From Gammaproteobacteria bacterium (lineage in GTDB: Bacteria > Pseudomonadota > Gammaproteobacteria > HK1), in contig JAACFO010000046.1 in NCBI GenBank assembly GCA_009937425.1, forward strand, positions 1 to 40,578: a DNA stretch of 40,578 nucleotides. The letters run 5' to 3'. Each line of letters opens with the position of its first letter. Position 1 is the stretch's first letter. The notes under the pieces were generated by a model. The model had not been told where the DNA came from. It searched no databases and was given only the letters and a program-made list of their open reading frames with translations. Of the stretch, positions 1-9,451 are shown piece after piece. A program made the position numbers and the translations under genes.

Positions 1-489
1 ACGGGATTGAGTCCCAAGCAGAATCGCGACGTACCGCCATTGCGTTACGATATCGTGCACCAGTTGAAACAGGACTTCCCCAGCTTGACGATTATCTTGA
101 ACGGCGGCGTCACCACTCTCGATCAAACCCGGCAGCATCTGTCCCGGCTCGACGGTGTCATGATCGGCCGCGCGGCCTACCGCGATCCCTACATGCTGGC
201 GCAGGCCGACCGGCAAATCTTCGACACCAAAAGCGCCGCGCCCTCCCGGCGCGAAATCATCGAAGCCTATCTCCCCTACGCGGCGCGGGAGTTGCAACGG
301 GGTGCGCGGCTCGCACATCTCACGCGGCATCTGACGGGACTCTACCTGGGACAACCCGGCGCCCGTGCCTGGCGGCGCGCCGTATCGGCGCTCGCCAGCA
401 TCGACGGTGCCACCGAGCAGGACCTCCTCGGCGCCATCCCGCAATGCTCGACGCAAGCAGCGGCACTTGCCAACGACGCCGCCGCCTGA
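1..489 (+). CDS. dusA: tRNA-dihydrouridine(20/20a) synthase DusA, 3' part
   Basis: This is the C-terminal part of an FMN-dependent enzyme that reduces uridines 20 and 20a in the tRNA D-loop. The reading frame is open from base 1 (Thr-Gly-Leu-Ser...), so the 5' part lies outside the window. The GLSPKQNRD stretch, the following PPLRYD, and the NGGV then VMIGRAAYRDPY segments are characteristic of the DusA subfamily (phosphate-binding end of the TIM barrel followed by the helical domain). The TTG at base 7 is an internal codon, not the start. An amidase gene follows 23 bases after the stop on the same strand. Identity rests on these motifs; the catalytic cysteine is outside the window. Confidence 0.93.
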   Translation, partial: TGLSPKQNRDVPPLRYDIVHQLKQDFPSLTIILNGGVTTLDQTRQHLSRLDGVMIGRAAYRDPYMLAQADRQIFDTKSAAPSRREIIEAYLPYAARELQRGARLAHLTRHLTGLYLGQPGARAWRRAVSALASIDGATEQDLLGAIPQCSTQAAALANDAAA

Positions 490-512
490 GTCACCCAGCG
501 AGGAGTTTCGCC

Positions 513-1922
513 ATGTCCACCGAGCTCACCCGGCTTTCCGCCACCCGATTGATCGCCGCCTACAGGCGCATCGAAATATCACCGGTGGAAGTCACACAGT
601 CGGTTCTGGATCGCATCGAAGAGTTCAATCCCCGGGTCAATGCTTTCTGCTTCGTCGATGGCGCAAGCGCCATGGATGCGGCGCGGGCCTCCGAGGCGCG
701 CTGGCAACGCGGCGAACCCATCGGGCTCGTGGACGGCGTGCCCACCACCATAAAGGACATCGTGCTCGCCGCCGGCTGGCCAACCCTGCGCGGCAGCCTC
801 ACTGTCGACCGGGATCAGGATTGGCTCGACGATGCACCGGCTACGGCGCGCCTGCGCGAGCACGGGGCGGTGCTGATTGGCAAAACGACCACCCCGGAGT
901 TCGGCTGGAAGGGCGTCACGGACAGCCCGCTCACGGGCATCACGCGCAATCCCTGGAACACCGACCTGACTCCCGGGGGCAGCAGCGGCGGCGCGGCCGC
1001 GGCCTGTGCCCTGGGGCTGGGTGCGCTGCACGTGGGCACCGACGGTGGCGGTTCCGTTCGCATTCCCGCGGGATTCACCGGTGTCTTCGGGCTCAAAGCG
1101 AGCTTCGGCCGGGTTCCCGCCTGGCCCGCAAGCCCGTTTGGCAGCGTCGCCCACGTAGGACCCTTGACCCGCACGGTGAGCGATACGGCGCTGATGCTCA
1201 ACGTGCTGAGCGAACCCGATGCCCGGGACTGGACCGCCCTGCCCGCATCCGGTCGGGACTACCGGGTCGGGCTCGAAGACGGCGTGCGGGGTTTGCGCAT
1301 CGCTTTCAGTCCGGATCTCGGCTACGTGGACGTCGACCCGGAAGTGGCACAGGCGGTGGCAAAGGCAGCCGGTGTATTTGCCGATCTCGGCGCCCACGTG
1401 GAAGAAGTCCCGGCACCCTTCGAGAACCCGGCGGAGTGCTTCCGCGTACATTGGTATGTGGGCGCCTCGGCGCTGCTGGCGCGGTTCAGTGAGCAACAGC
1501 GCGCAAACATGGATCCGGGCCTGGTGGAAATTGCCGCCGAGGGCGCCGCCTGCACTACCGCCGATTACATGCAGGCGATGGCGGATCGCGCCGCTCTCGG
1601 CGAGCGCATGGGGCGCTTTCACCAGAACTGGGATGTGTTGCTGACGCCAACCCTGCCTATTCCAGCCTTCGCCGCGGGAACGGAGTTTCCCGAAACGGGT
1701 CCTTTCGCCCGATGGCGTGACTGGACCCCCTTTACTTATCCTTTTAATCTCACCCAGCAACCAGCGGCCTCGGTGCCCTGCGGATTTACCGCCTCCGGCG
1801 CACCGATTGGTTTACAGATCGTCGCCACCAGGTACGCCGATGCCCTGGTACTGCGTGCGGCGCGCGCCTTCGAATCGGTCAGCCCCTTCGTAATGCCGGA
1901 GCAGCCGCGGTCACCGGCTTGA
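513..1922 (+). CDS. Amidase (amidase-signature family)
   Basis: A 469-residue amidase-signature hydrolase, which cleaves C-N amide bonds with a Ser-cisSer-Lys triad. The Lys is in TIKDIV near residue 79. The glycine/serine-rich signature GGSSGGAAAA is followed by GTDGGGSVRIPA, which carries the nucleophilic Ser, and by GVFGLKASFGRVP. Length is normal for the family. The frame is open further upstream, but the ATG at 513 is preceded by an AGGAG (501-505) and gives the usual family N-terminus. No signal peptide is visible, so it is probably cytosolic. The substrate cannot be told from sequence: the family includes aryl-acylamidases, nitrilase-coupled amidases and GatA. There is no GatB or GatC here and the protein is not GatA-like outside the signature. 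It may be co-transcribed with dusA. Confidence 0.9.
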   Translation: MSTELTRLSATRLIAAYRRIEISPVEVTQSVLDRIEEFNPRVNAFCFVDGASAMDAARASEARWQRGEPIGLVDGVPTTIKDIVLAAGWPTLRGSLTVDRDQDWLDDAPATARLREHGAVLIGKTTTPEFGWKGVTDSPLTGITRNPWNTDLTPGGSSGGAAAACALGLGALHVGTDGGGSVRIPAGFTGVFGLKASFGRVPAWPASPFGSVAHVGPLTRTVSDTALMLNVLSEPDARDWTALPASGRDYRVGLEDGVRGLRIAFSPDLGYVDVDPEVAQAVAKAAGVFADLGAHVEEVPAPFENPAECFRVHWYVGASALLARFSEQQRANMDPGLVEIAAEGAACTTADYMQAMADRAALGERMGRFHQNWDVLLTPTLPIPAFAAGTEFPETGPFARWRDWTPFTYPFNLTQQPAASVPCGFTASGAPIGLQIVATRYADALVLRAARAFESVSPFVMPEQPRSPA

Positions 1923-2104
1923 ACGCCGAATTTCGAATGACATTTCCGTGAAATTCGCCACCCGGTGCGATTGCTTGCTATACCCGGGGACATTGCGCAA
2001 GATACGCGGGACACCTGTTGATCGGACCGTAATTGGTTCGGTACCACCTGATGAAACGGCGAAAAAAATCGTGCCCCTGCGTCAGCAGGCGGGAGGGAAA
2101 TAAT

Positions 2105-3514
2105 ATGCGCACACGGATCATTCATCTCATAAACCCGAAAACGAATTCTTTCACTACTCGCCCGAGCTACATGAACCGGGCGCTTTACTCGCCGTTGGCC
2201 GGACTGCTCGCCGTGGCCGCTTGCATTCCCCAGGATCAATACGAAGTCATCATGACCGATGAAAACATCGAGGAAATAGATTTCGATGCCAAGGTCGACA
2301 TGGTCGGCGTTTCCGCCATGACCAGCTACGTTAATCGCGGTTACGAAATCGCCGACGAGTTTCGCCGGCGCGGTGTTCCCGTGATCATGGGAGGCGTGCA
2401 TCCGAGCTTCATGCGCGAAGAAGCATTAACCCATGCCGATGCGGTCGTGGTCGGTGAAGTGGAACTGGTGATGGCGCAGATCCTCGATGACCTGAAAGAC
2501 GGCAACATGAAGGGCATTTACCGATCGAAAGAACTGCATTCGATGGTCGACCTCAATATGCCGCGCTATGACCTCATCAAGGCCGATCGGTACGTGAACC
2601 GAACCTTCATTCAAACATCCAGAGGGTGCCACCACGCATGTACCTTCTGTGCCGAGCCGCTGATGAACGGCCTGCGCTTTCGCTATCGCCCCATTGACGA
2701 GGTGATGCGTGAAGTGGACGAATGCGGAGCACGCTACATTGCGCTCAACGATGCGGACTTCTTCGGTACACCGAAACGGCCGAAAGAAGTCATGAAGGCC
2801 CTGAAAGGACGCGGCATGCGCTGGCAAGCGGGTGTTACCAGCCGTCTCTCCATGGATGACGAGATGCTGGAGCTCGCCGCCGAAAGCGGTTGCTATATGT
2901 TGAGCATCGGTTTCGAATCCATCTCGTCGAACACGCTGCGAAGCGTGCATAAGATGGTCAACCAGCCGGATCAGTTCCGTGAGCTGGTGGAGAAGATTCA
3001 CAGCTACGGTATTCTGGTTTTTGGTTTGTTCATGTTCGGTTTCGATTCCGACGACGAGACGGTGTTCGATGAAACCGTCAAATTCAACATCGACGCCAAC
3101 TACGACATGTGCGCGTACTCGGTTCTCACGCCCTACCCCGGCACTCTGACCTGGTACGAGATGCAAAAAGACCAGCGCATGGTGTCCTACGACTGGGACA
3201 TGTACGACCAGGGACACATCGTTTACAAGCCGAATCAGCTCACACCGGAGCAGCTTCGAGAAGGTCACATGCGGGCCTACAGAAAATTCTATTCCTTACC
3301 GTCCATCGCCCAACGCTTCCCGCTGATCGGAACGCGCAGTCGCACCCAGTACAGCATTTACAATGGATTCTTCCGCCGTGGCGAGGTGACGGGCCGCTAC
3401 ATCGACGATGCCATAGCCAAACCCACCGGGATCCCCAAGTTCCTGCCCGAGCCACCGCTGATGCCGAAACGACAGGAATGGGTAAAATTAGTGATGGAAA
3501 ATAACCACTATTAG
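2105..3514 (+). CDS. B12-binding-domain radical SAM protein
   Basis: A 469-residue protein with an N-terminal Rossmann-like cobalamin-binding-type domain (about residues 1-150, with VGVSAMTSY and IMGGVHPS) and a radical SAM core. The [4Fe-4S] motif is C-x3-C-x2-C in RGCHHACTFCAEP near residue 180. The later GFESIS segment and the GLFMFGFDSDD loop are typical of the B12-binding radical SAM group. These enzymes cleave S-adenosylmethionine and often methylate or rearrange unactivated carbons in lipids, hopanoids or natural products. The substrate here is unknown. The ATG at 2105 is chosen over the upstream in-frame start at 2033 because GGGAGGGAAA lies just before it. It stands alone and converges on a VOC gene across a palindromic repeat. 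The canonical cobalamin DxHxxG is not obvious, so B12 binding is family inference. Confidence 0.88.
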   Translation: MRTRIIHLINPKTNSFTTRPSYMNRALYSPLAGLLAVAACIPQDQYEVIMTDENIEEIDFDAKVDMVGVSAMTSYVNRGYEIADEFRRRGVPVIMGGVHPSFMREEALTHADAVVVGEVELVMAQILDDLKDGNMKGIYRSKELHSMVDLNMPRYDLIKADRYVNRTFIQTSRGCHHACTFCAEPLMNGLRFRYRPIDEVMREVDECGARYIALNDADFFGTPKRPKEVMKALKGRGMRWQAGVTSRLSMDDEMLELAAESGCYMLSIGFESISSNTLRSVHKMVNQPDQFRELVEKIHSYGILVFGLFMFGFDSDDETVFDETVKFNIDANYDMCAYSVLTPYPGTLTWYEMQKDQRMVSYDWDMYDQGHIVYKPNQLTPEQLREGHMRAYRKFYSLPSIAQRFPLIGTRSRTQYSIYNGFFRRGEVTGRYIDDAIAKPTGIPKFLPEPPLMPKRQEWVKLVMENNHY

Positions 3515-3528
3515 AGTTCATGAAAACA

Positions 3529-3602
3529 AGGGGAGAGAGGCCTACAATTCGACTTTCTTGTCCCCTCTCCCCCTGCGGGGGAGAGGGTTAGGGTGAGGGG
3601 GA
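3529..3602. repeat. REP-like palindromic intergenic repeat
   Basis: The gap between the convergent radical SAM and VOC genes holds a strong hairpin: CCCTCTCCCCC (3563-3573), loop TGC, GGGGGAGAGGG (3577-3587). It is followed by TTAGGGTGAGGGG, and an extra GGGGAGAGAGG arm lies at 3530-3540. This looks like a repetitive extragenic palindrome. The 17 bases at 3584-3600 recur exactly, on the other strand, at the very end of the window. It lacks a T-tract but could block transcription from both sides. Confidence 0.75.
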
Positions 3603-3635
3603 ATCAGGTCAACTCCGGCACCAACTTCCCCACGC

Positions 3636-4550
3636 CTACAACCATGGGGGTAGGCCAGCATCCTCCGTGAAGGCGATGGTGCCGCCCAGGGCTGGTAAGG
3701 CCGGTACTGTTAATCCCTGATGGGTGTGGTCGACGAAATCGATGCCGCTGGCGCGCAGCACCGCGCGTGCGCTGCCGAGACTCCGGCAGTCGATGGCGTA
3801 AGCGGCCATGAAGGGTACGCAGGGGATGTGGATCCCGGGAAGCAGCGCGGTGACGCGCTCTGCAGCCAGCAGGGTCAGGCGGCCGCGTTCCAACGCCAAT
3901 ACATAGCCGCCATCGACGGGCTCGGCCTTGCGCCCTAGATAGCGTTGGTAGCGCTGGCTTGCCTCGTAGGGATCTTCCACACAGAAGAGCATGTCGGTGA
4001 GCGCGCGGGCCGTGTTCGGATGATTGAGCCAGCGGGACTGCCACAATTCATCCGGGGTGTGGTGAGTTAGAAACTGCACCCGGCCTTCGGGCAGGCACCC
4101 CACTTCGGGGCGCACCACCGTGAATCGCAAGGTGCAGGCCTCGCCCCCCGCCAGCGTGCTTTCCCTGGCGAGACTCACGCTGGGCCGTTGCGCAAAGCCC
4201 GCCGACACGAGCCGCTCGCGATGGGCGGCGGCGTCGGCGACGCACAAGGCCGCGAGGTGCAGCCCGGTGTAGCGACCAAGCGCCGCGCGCACCTCCCTGG
4301 CGATGGGTGTATCGCCGATGGGCGTCAGAAGTTCCAGATAACCGGCCTCGAGCATGACGCACTGATTGGCGCTGCCCGCCGGCACCGGTGCATCACCGGC
4401 GCTGGCTGCGTGGGTATGCTCCGCATAGGGCGTTGCCAGGAAGCCCAGCCGTTCCAGCAACGCCGATGCCGCGTGTATATCCGCAACCCAATGGGCCAGG
4501 TGATCCAGATAAATGGCATCCCCGCGCGGCAGTTCGATGACGACGGTCAT
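3636..4550 (-). CDS. Glyoxalase-like (VOC superfamily) protein
   Basis: A 304-residue protein that starts IYLDHLAHWVAD, the opening strand of a vicinal-oxygen-chelate domain. A metal-type His follows in the first module, then VMLEAGYLELLTP. A second half (about residues 160-304) shows LFCVEDPYEASQRYQRYLG and ends with TIAFTEDAG, matching the large glyoxalase-like domain proteins (PF13468 type). VOC proteins bind a divalent metal and act as isomerases, dioxygenases or lyases; no substrate can be assigned. The gene lies 78 bases downstream of a cupin gene on the same strand and may share its transcript. No good ribosome-binding site precedes the ATG at 4550, so the start is less certain than the frame. 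Confidence 0.75.
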   Translation of the reverse strand: MTVVIELPRGDAIYLDHLAHWVADIHAASALLERLGFLATPYAEHTHAASAGDAPVPAGSANQCVMLEAGYLELLTPIGDTPIAREVRAALGRYTGLHLAALCVADAAAHRERLVSAGFAQRPSVSLARESTLAGGEACTLRFTVVRPEVGCLPEGRVQFLTHHTPDELWQSRWLNHPNTARALTDMLFCVEDPYEASQRYQRYLGRKAEPVDGGYVLALERGRLTLLAAERVTALLPGIHIPCVPFMAAYAIDCRSLGSARAVLRASGIDFVDHTHQGLTVPALPALGGTIAFTEDAGLPPWL

Positions 4551-4628
4551 CTAGAAAATCCACCGGCGTCGCCGCACAGCCCGAATACGGTATCCACGCC
4601 ATAGCCCCGGAGCATCGCACCCGAGCTG

Positions 4629-5114
4629 TCAGTCCTCATCGTAGGGTCGCCCGTCGTTGTGGCAAAACACGCGGCCAGCGGGGCCGGTGGTCAACACTAA
4701 ATCGATATCCGGATAGCGCACCTCGTCGCTTGCGTCGCGATCGCCGACTTCCAGATAAACAGCTGTCTCGCCGCTTGCGTTAACAAGATGATGGCCATCG
4801 GCCCTTCCCGCCGGAAAACCGGCGACCATGCCCGGGCCCAGCAGCTGCCGACCGCTATCGGTTATCAATGTGAGCTCGCCGGACACCACGTACACGAATT
4901 CGTCCTCCGCACTATGCCAGTGACGCTGAGCGGACCAGGCGCCAGGGGCGAGCTCCACCAGATTGACACCGAAGCGGCGGAGCCCGAGTGCGTCACCGAG
5001 CACGCGCTTGTTGCGTTTTTTTACCGCTTCCTGATACTGCTTCGGGTAGCTGCTGCTGGTGCGTGGCACCAGGGATGCGGGATCCATGGCCGGGGGCGAG
5101 AGCCGATTAGACAT
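4629..5114 (-). CDS. Single-domain cupin protein
   Basis: A 161-residue cupin beta-barrel protein. The first cupin motif is RHWHSAEDEFVYVVSGE (two His and a Glu as metal ligands, near residues 65-80). The second is GMVAGFPAGRADGHHLVN (about residues 94-111), with a candidate His. The tail FCHNDGRPYDED and the N-terminal YPKQYQEAVKKRNKR resemble the cupin proteins often annotated as transcription-factor-like or sugar-binding small cupins, with no known reaction. It is divergent from the thioesterase at 5267 and just upstream of the VOC protein, another small metal-site protein. AGGAT lies just before the ATG as a moderate ribosome-binding site. Confidence 0.83.
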   Translation of the reverse strand: MSNRLSPPAMDPASLVPRTSSSYPKQYQEAVKKRNKRVLGDALGLRRFGVNLVELAPGAWSAQRHWHSAEDEFVYVVSGELTLITDSGRQLLGPGMVAGFPAGRADGHHLVNASGETAVYLEVGDRDASDEVRYPDIDLVLTTGPAGRVFCHNDGRPYDED

Positions 5115-5266
5115 GACGATCCTCCAGATGCTGACGCCGGTGTGGACGCCGGCCTATGCATTGTCGGGCGCTGGCTCACCGCCGCGTTTGACAAATCCCG
5201 GAGGCGGCGAGACCCTGACCACATGACGATGCCCAATGTTAACGGACTGGAGGAAAGCGTGCGCCC

Positions 5267-5677
5267 ATGGAACTGAACTTGAAAGCCGGTGCCAGCGCCA
5301 CCGAATGCGTCCGCGTCGAGGACGATCGCTGTATTGGGTTCATGGGCGAAGCAGCGCGCGTCTACAGCACACCGTCCATGGTGAGCGACGTGGAGTACGC
5401 ATGCCTGCGGCTCATCCAGAAGCATCTCCCTGAAGAGCAAAGCTCGGTGGGCATGCACGTGAGCATCGATCACCTGGCGCCGACACCCCTGGGCTGCGAG
5501 GTGGAGATTGCGGTGACGGTATCCGCGGTGGAGGGACGCAAGGTAACCCTGGATGCGCGGGTCAGTGATGCCGCGGAGATCGTCGGCAGCGGCGTGCACG
5601 TGCGCTATGTGATCGATGTCGCACGCCAGGCACGCCGCATCGCAGAAAAGCGCAAGCGGCTCGAGAGCAGGGTCTAG
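5267..5677 (+). CDS. FlK-like hot-dog thioesterase
   Basis: A 136-residue single hot-dog-fold protein resembling fluoroacetyl-CoA thioesterase (FlK) relatives. It contains STPSMVSDVEYACLRLI (the helix that follows the catalytic Thr/Ser region), SVGMHVSIDHLAPTPLG (central strand with His) and a C-terminal basic helix ending KRLESRV. Members hydrolyse short acyl-CoA thioesters; the family includes many proteins of unknown substrate that lack fluoroacetate specificity. The ATG at 5267 follows a GGAGGAAAG about 12 bases upstream. It lies 15 bases before recQ on the same strand, so the two may be co-transcribed, although no functional link is expected. Confidence 0.78.
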   Translation: MELNLKAGASATECVRVEDDRCIGFMGEAARVYSTPSMVSDVEYACLRLIQKHLPEEQSSVGMHVSIDHLAPTPLGCEVEIAVTVSAVEGRKVTLDARVSDAAEIVGSGVHVRYVIDVARQARRIAEKRKRLESRV

Positions 5678-5692
5678 GCCGGGCCCGCCAGG

Positions 5693-7531
5693 ATGACGCA
5701 AACGCTGCCGATGGAATCCGTCGCGCCCCGTGCCGGCGAACTGCTGCACAAGGTCTTCGGTTTTTCGGGCTTTCGCGCCCAGCAGGAAGATATTATCGCG
5801 CACCTGGTCGAGGGCGGCGATGCGCTGGTGCTGATGCCCACGGGGGGAGGAAAGTCCCTGTGCTATCAGATCCCCGCGATCCTGCGCGAAGGCACCGCGG
5901 TGGTGGTTTCACCGCTGATCGCGCTCATGCAGGACCAGGTCAATGCGCTCCTGCAAAGCGGCGTGCGCGCGGCCGCGCTGAATTCCAGCTTAACCGCCGG
6001 CGAGGGCCGGCAGGTGGAGGACGCAACACGTGCCGGCGCTCTCGATCTGCTGTACCTGGCGCCGGAACGCCTGCTGCAACCGCGCACATTGGAACTTCTC
6101 GACCAATCCCCGGTTGCGCTGTTTGCCATCGACGAAGCCCACTGCGTGTCCCAGTGGGGCCACGATTTCCGTCCCGAGTACCTGGGACTCGCCGAGCTCG
6201 CAACGCGATTCCCCCAGGTACCGCGCATTGCGCTGACCGCCACCGCGGATGCGCCCACACGCCGGGAGATCCGCGCACGCCTGGCCCTGGAAGATGCGCG
6301 GGTTTTCGTCAGCGGCTTCGATCGCCCCAATATCCGCTACCAGGTGAAGCCAAAGGACAACGCGCGCAAGCAGCTGCTCGCCTTTCTCGAGCGTGAGCAC
6401 CCCGGCGACGCTGGTATCGTCTACTGCCTGTCGCGGCGCAGCGTGGATGAGACGGCAAAGTGGTTGCAGGAACGCAGCTTGACAGCACTCCCCTATCACG
6501 CCGGTATGGCGGACGTTGAACGCCGCCGGCACCAGGAGCGCTTCATCGCCGAGGAAGGCGTCATCATGGTGGCCACCATCGCCTTCGGAATGGGTATCGA
6601 CAAACCCAATGTGCGATTCGTCGCCCACTTGGATTTACCAAAGAGTATCGAAGCTTATTATCAGGAGACGGGCCGCGCGGGACGCGACGGACTGCCCGCG
6701 GATGCGTGGATGGTGTACGGCCTGGCGGATGTCATCCGCCTCAGGCAGATGCTGGAAACGTCCGAGGCCGACGAGCAACACAAGCGGCGTGAACGCAGCA
6801 AGTTGGAGGCAATGCTCGGCTACTGCGAGCTGACCACTTGCCGGCGCCAGGTTCTGCTCGCCCATTTCGATGATGTCTTGGAGACACCCTGTGGCAACTG
6901 CGACACCTGCCTGCAGCCGGTGGACAGCTGGGACGGTACCGAGGCGGCGCAGAAAGCGCTCTCTTGTGTGTACCGCACCGGTCAACGCTTCGGTGTGAAC
7001 TATCTCATCGATGTTCTGCTCGGTAAGAGCAACGAGCGCATGCATCGATTCGGCCATGACACTATCAGCACCTTCGGTATAGGCGCGGAGTTGGCTCAAC
7101 AACAGTGGCGATCGGTATTTCGCCAACTGGTTGCCCGGGGACTACTCGGGGTGGACATGGAAGGCCACGGCGGCCTGCACCTGACGTCGTCGAGCCGCGG
7201 AGCTTTACGCGGCGAAACTACTCTGTGGCTGCGAAAAGATCTCGCGCCGGAAAAACGCCGGCGGGTAAAAGCCGAACGCGCGCAAGCACTGACATCAGAA
7301 GATGACGCATCCCTATGGGAAATATTGCGCGCGCACCGTCTGGAACTGGCAACGACCCAGGGCGTACCACCCTACGTCATTTTCCACGACAGCACGCTGC
7401 TGGAGATGACGCGAACGGTGCCGACCAGTATCGAGGCCATGGCATCGATTAACGGCATCGGTCAGGTCAAGCTGGAACGCTACGGTGATTCCTTTCTCGA
7501 TCTCCTGCGCGCGCACGCAGCCAGCGCTTAA
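5693..7531 (+). CDS. recQ: ATP-dependent DNA helicase RecQ
   Basis: A 612-residue 3'-5' DNA helicase of the RecF recombination and replication-repair pathways. Visible in order are the motif 0 region [11 protein letters not shown], Walker A MPTGGGKS (about residue 49), the DEAH box with RecQ-specific aromatic loop [18 protein letters not shown], and motif [12 protein letters not shown]. These are followed by a zinc-binding domain with Cys in CELTTCRRQ and CGNCDTC, a winged-helix RQC region and a C-terminal HRDC domain (last about 80 residues, with [14 protein letters not shown]). Length and domain order are those of E. coli RecQ. The start is ATG at 5693. No defects are seen. Confidence 0.97.
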   Translation: MTQTLPMESVAPRAGELLHKVFGFSGFRAQQEDIIAHLVEGGDALVLMPTGGGKSLCYQIPAILREGTAVVVSPLIALMQDQVNALLQSGVRAAALNSSLTAGEGRQVEDATRAGALDLLYLAPERLLQPRTLELLDQSPVALFAIDEAHCVSQWGHDFRPEYLGLAELATRFPQVPRIALTATADAPTRREIRARLALEDARVFVSGFDRPNIRYQVKPKDNARKQLLAFLEREHPGDAGIVYCLSRRSVDETAKWLQERSLTALPYHAGMADVERRRHQERFIAEEGVIMVATIAFGMGIDKPNVRFVAHLDLPKSIEAYYQETGRAGRDGLPADAWMVYGLADVIRLRQMLETSEADEQHKRRERSKLEAMLGYCELTTCRRQVLLAHFDDVLETPCGNCDTCLQPVDSWDGTEAAQKALSCVYRTGQRFGVNYLIDVLLGKSNERMHRFGHDTISTFGIGAELAQQQWRSVFRQLVARGLLGVDMEGHGGLHLTSSSRGALRGETTLWLRKDLAPEKRRRVKAERAQALTSEDDASLWEILRAHRLELATTQGVPPYVIFHDSTLLEMTRTVPTSIEAMASINGIGQVKLERYGDSFLDLLRAHAASA

Positions 7532-7587
7532 TCGGTTACCGAGATCAGCGGATAGAAAGCGGTCTCAGTGAAGTACCGGGTGGCGCC

Positions 7588-8637
7588 TCACGATTCCCAG
7601 ACCAGGTGCCTGGTGGGAAACTCGCGCATGCTGTTGAGTGTCGCGGGGCTTCCCTTGTCGAGACGCAACAGGTGCACGGGAACCGCCTCGGGCAACTCGT
7701 AGCTCTCGTGCATGAGCACCGGCGCGCCCACGGCACACAGCGCCTTGAAGCCTGTGTACAGGGAATAGTACTCCTGCAGACGATGGGCGGCGCGAAATGC
7801 TTCGTCGTAGACGTGCACGCTGGGGGAATTCCACTTCACGTGGGACAACATGACCGGCAGCACATTGGCGACGCCCTTTTGCGCCACATAGTGACCGTCC
7901 TCGTCCCGAGCCAGGCAGCGCTCGAAAGCAGTCACATCGACGTCGCCGGAAACGAAGTTGGAAAAACCCGATGCCTGATCATTGCAGGTCATCATGCCCA
8001 GGTGATTCGTAACTGGATTGAGCCACAAGCAGTTCACCAGATAGTTCTCCACCATGCCGCGGCGCAACTCCGCACCCACGGTCGCCAGCTTGTACTCGAG
8101 CCGCGCCTCCTTGTTTCCCTCCGGATTGGCATTGGCGACAAAAATATCCGCCGCCGCGTCGCGTAGAACCTTGGGGAGATTTGCACGCAATTCCAGGAAG
8201 CGAATTCGAATCGATACGGGTGCCTGATTGCGACGACTCGCCATTACGGCTTTTTGCAGCTCACCGAAATGAATGACCGGATATTTCTGCGAAGCGATTG
8301 CGTTGGCAATGATTTCCGAGGACTCTTGAAACACCTTCACGGTCTTCTTGGTCGGCCCGGCCTTGATGTCCATGAGAAAATAGGCATGGGCCTGGCTGGT
8401 AGGATGCAACACCAGATTTATGTTCGATTCGGTCATGCGCGAGAACAGCGGATAAGCCACATGGAAATTCGCCGACGAGACCTGCGGGAGGATTCTGCTG
8501 AAATCCCGGCTGACCACGAAGCGGTTGAGCGCAAACAGTTGCCCCTTGGGACTCCAGAACAAAAACCCGCCCACGGTGCCGGTGTAGTCCAGCATTCCCG
8601 GATCCAGGGGCATTTCTGGTGGAGTAGACAGGTCCAT
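7588..8637 (-). CDS. Unrecognised protein, 349 residues
   Basis: I do not recognise this gene. It encodes a 349-residue protein, apparently soluble, without a signal peptide or clear membrane segment. Distinctive stretches are GTVGGFLFWSPKGQLFALNR near the N-terminus, HPTSQAHAYFLMDIKAGPTKK in the middle, LWLNPVTNHLGMMTCNDQAS and VLPVMLSHVKWNSP. Codon use is like that of its neighbours, and the protein composition (few low-complexity runs, balanced charge) supports a real gene. The ATG at 8637 is preceded by GGGA; an in-frame GTG at 8685 would add 16 residues. It is convergent with recQ and divergent from the redoxin gene. I infer a conserved hypothetical rather than a spurious frame. Confidence 0.6.
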   Translation of the reverse strand: MDLSTPPEMPLDPGMLDYTGTVGGFLFWSPKGQLFALNRFVVSRDFSRILPQVSSANFHVAYPLFSRMTESNINLVLHPTSQAHAYFLMDIKAGPTKKTVKVFQESSEIIANAIASQKYPVIHFGELQKAVMASRRNQAPVSIRIRFLELRANLPKVLRDAAADIFVANANPEGNKEARLEYKLATVGAELRRGMVENYLVNCLWLNPVTNHLGMMTCNDQASGFSNFVSGDVDVTAFERCLARDEDGHYVAQKGVANVLPVMLSHVKWNSPSVHVYDEAFRAAHRLQEYYSLYTGFKALCAVGAPVLMHESYELPEAVPVHLLRLDKGSPATLNSMREFPTRHLVWES

Positions 8638-8836
8638 TCGCTTTCCCAAGTCACGAGGGCGCTCGGGGCCGCCGATGCCCTCCACTGCCGCCCAATCCCC
8701 GGGGCGGGCTGATTGAAAAGTATCCGACGATTACAATAGAAGCACAACAGCACAGGGGCCGGTTGCCGAGACGGGGAACGATATGGACGCCGGCAGGTCC
8801 GTTACTCGGTCAGGGATTTCGCAGGCAAATTGACGA

Positions 8837-9451
8837 ATGACAACGATTTCCAGGCCTTTAACGGGGTTTTTCGCCGCAATCGTCCTCGGCATCTACGGGT
8901 GTGACACGAATTCTCTGAGCGGGGTACAGGATCTCGACGGCCGCCACGTGGACCCGACGACCAATTCCGCCGCCCGGCTCACGGTAGCCCTGTTCGTGGA
9001 CAGCGACTGCCCGGTGTCCAACCGCTATGCACCGGAGGTGCAAAAGCTGCACCGGCGTTACGCGCCCCGGGGCGTCGACTTCTGGCTCGTATACCCGGAT
9101 CCCGGCATCAGCGTGCAAACAATCCGCCAACACATGACTGACTACGGTTATGTGATCCCGGCGCTGCGCGATCCCGAGCATGCGCTGGTACGGCGCGCCG
9201 GTGCCCTGGTGACGCCGGAGGCGGGAATTTTCCTCGCCGACGGAACCCTCGTGTATCACGGGCGCATCGACAATCGCTACGCGGATATCACCCGCCGCCG
9301 CGCACGAGCCACACAACACGATGTCGCCCAGGTGTTGGATGCGCTGCTCGAAGGAAAGACGCTGGATGCTTCATGGAATCCGGCACCGGGGCGATCTCTG
9401 AAAGCCATATCGCAACCGGGCGTCGGCTGCTACATCGGAGATTTTAAATGA
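8837..9451 (+). CDS. Redoxin-like exported (lipo)protein
   Basis: A 204-residue thioredoxin-fold protein. The N-terminus is hydrophobic and reaches Cys22 in GIYGC, a plausible lipobox, so it is probably a membrane-anchored periplasmic protein. The core strand ALFVDSDCPVSNRYAPEVQKLH holds a single Cys (C58) where thioredoxins have CxxC. VTPEAGIFLADGTLVYHGRIDNRY is the cis-Pro region. The C-terminus ends GVGCYIGDFK, a second conserved-looking Cys. This redoxin type commonly sits beside cytochrome/copper-monooxygenase/TPR proteins, as here: its stop overlaps the next start by four bases (ATGA). The exact reaction is unknown; peroxidase or disulfide chemistry are both possible. Confidence 0.8.
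   Translation: MTTISRPLTGFFAAIVLGIYGCDTNSLSGVQDLDGRHVDPTTNSAARLTVALFVDSDCPVSNRYAPEVQKLHRRYAPRGVDFWLVYPDPGISVQTIRQHMTDYGYVIPALRDPEHALVRRAGALVTPEAGIFLADGTLVYHGRIDNRYADITRRRARATQHDVAQVLDALLEGKTLDASWNPAPGRSLKAISQPGVGCYIGDFK

Noticed and set aside
365..1492. Long plus-strand open frame across dusA and the amidase
   Set aside because: Arg/Pro/His-rich shadow of the amidase in a high-GC genome; no family motifs.
579..1760. 393-codon minus-strand open frame opposite the amidase
   Set aside because: Antisense shadow; the plus-strand amidase carries all catalytic motifs.
1961..1982. GG...TTGC sequence resembling a sigma-54 promoter before the radical SAM gene
   Set aside because: The spacing is GG-N11-GC rather than N10, and no TGTCG-N7-TTACA motif lies upstream.
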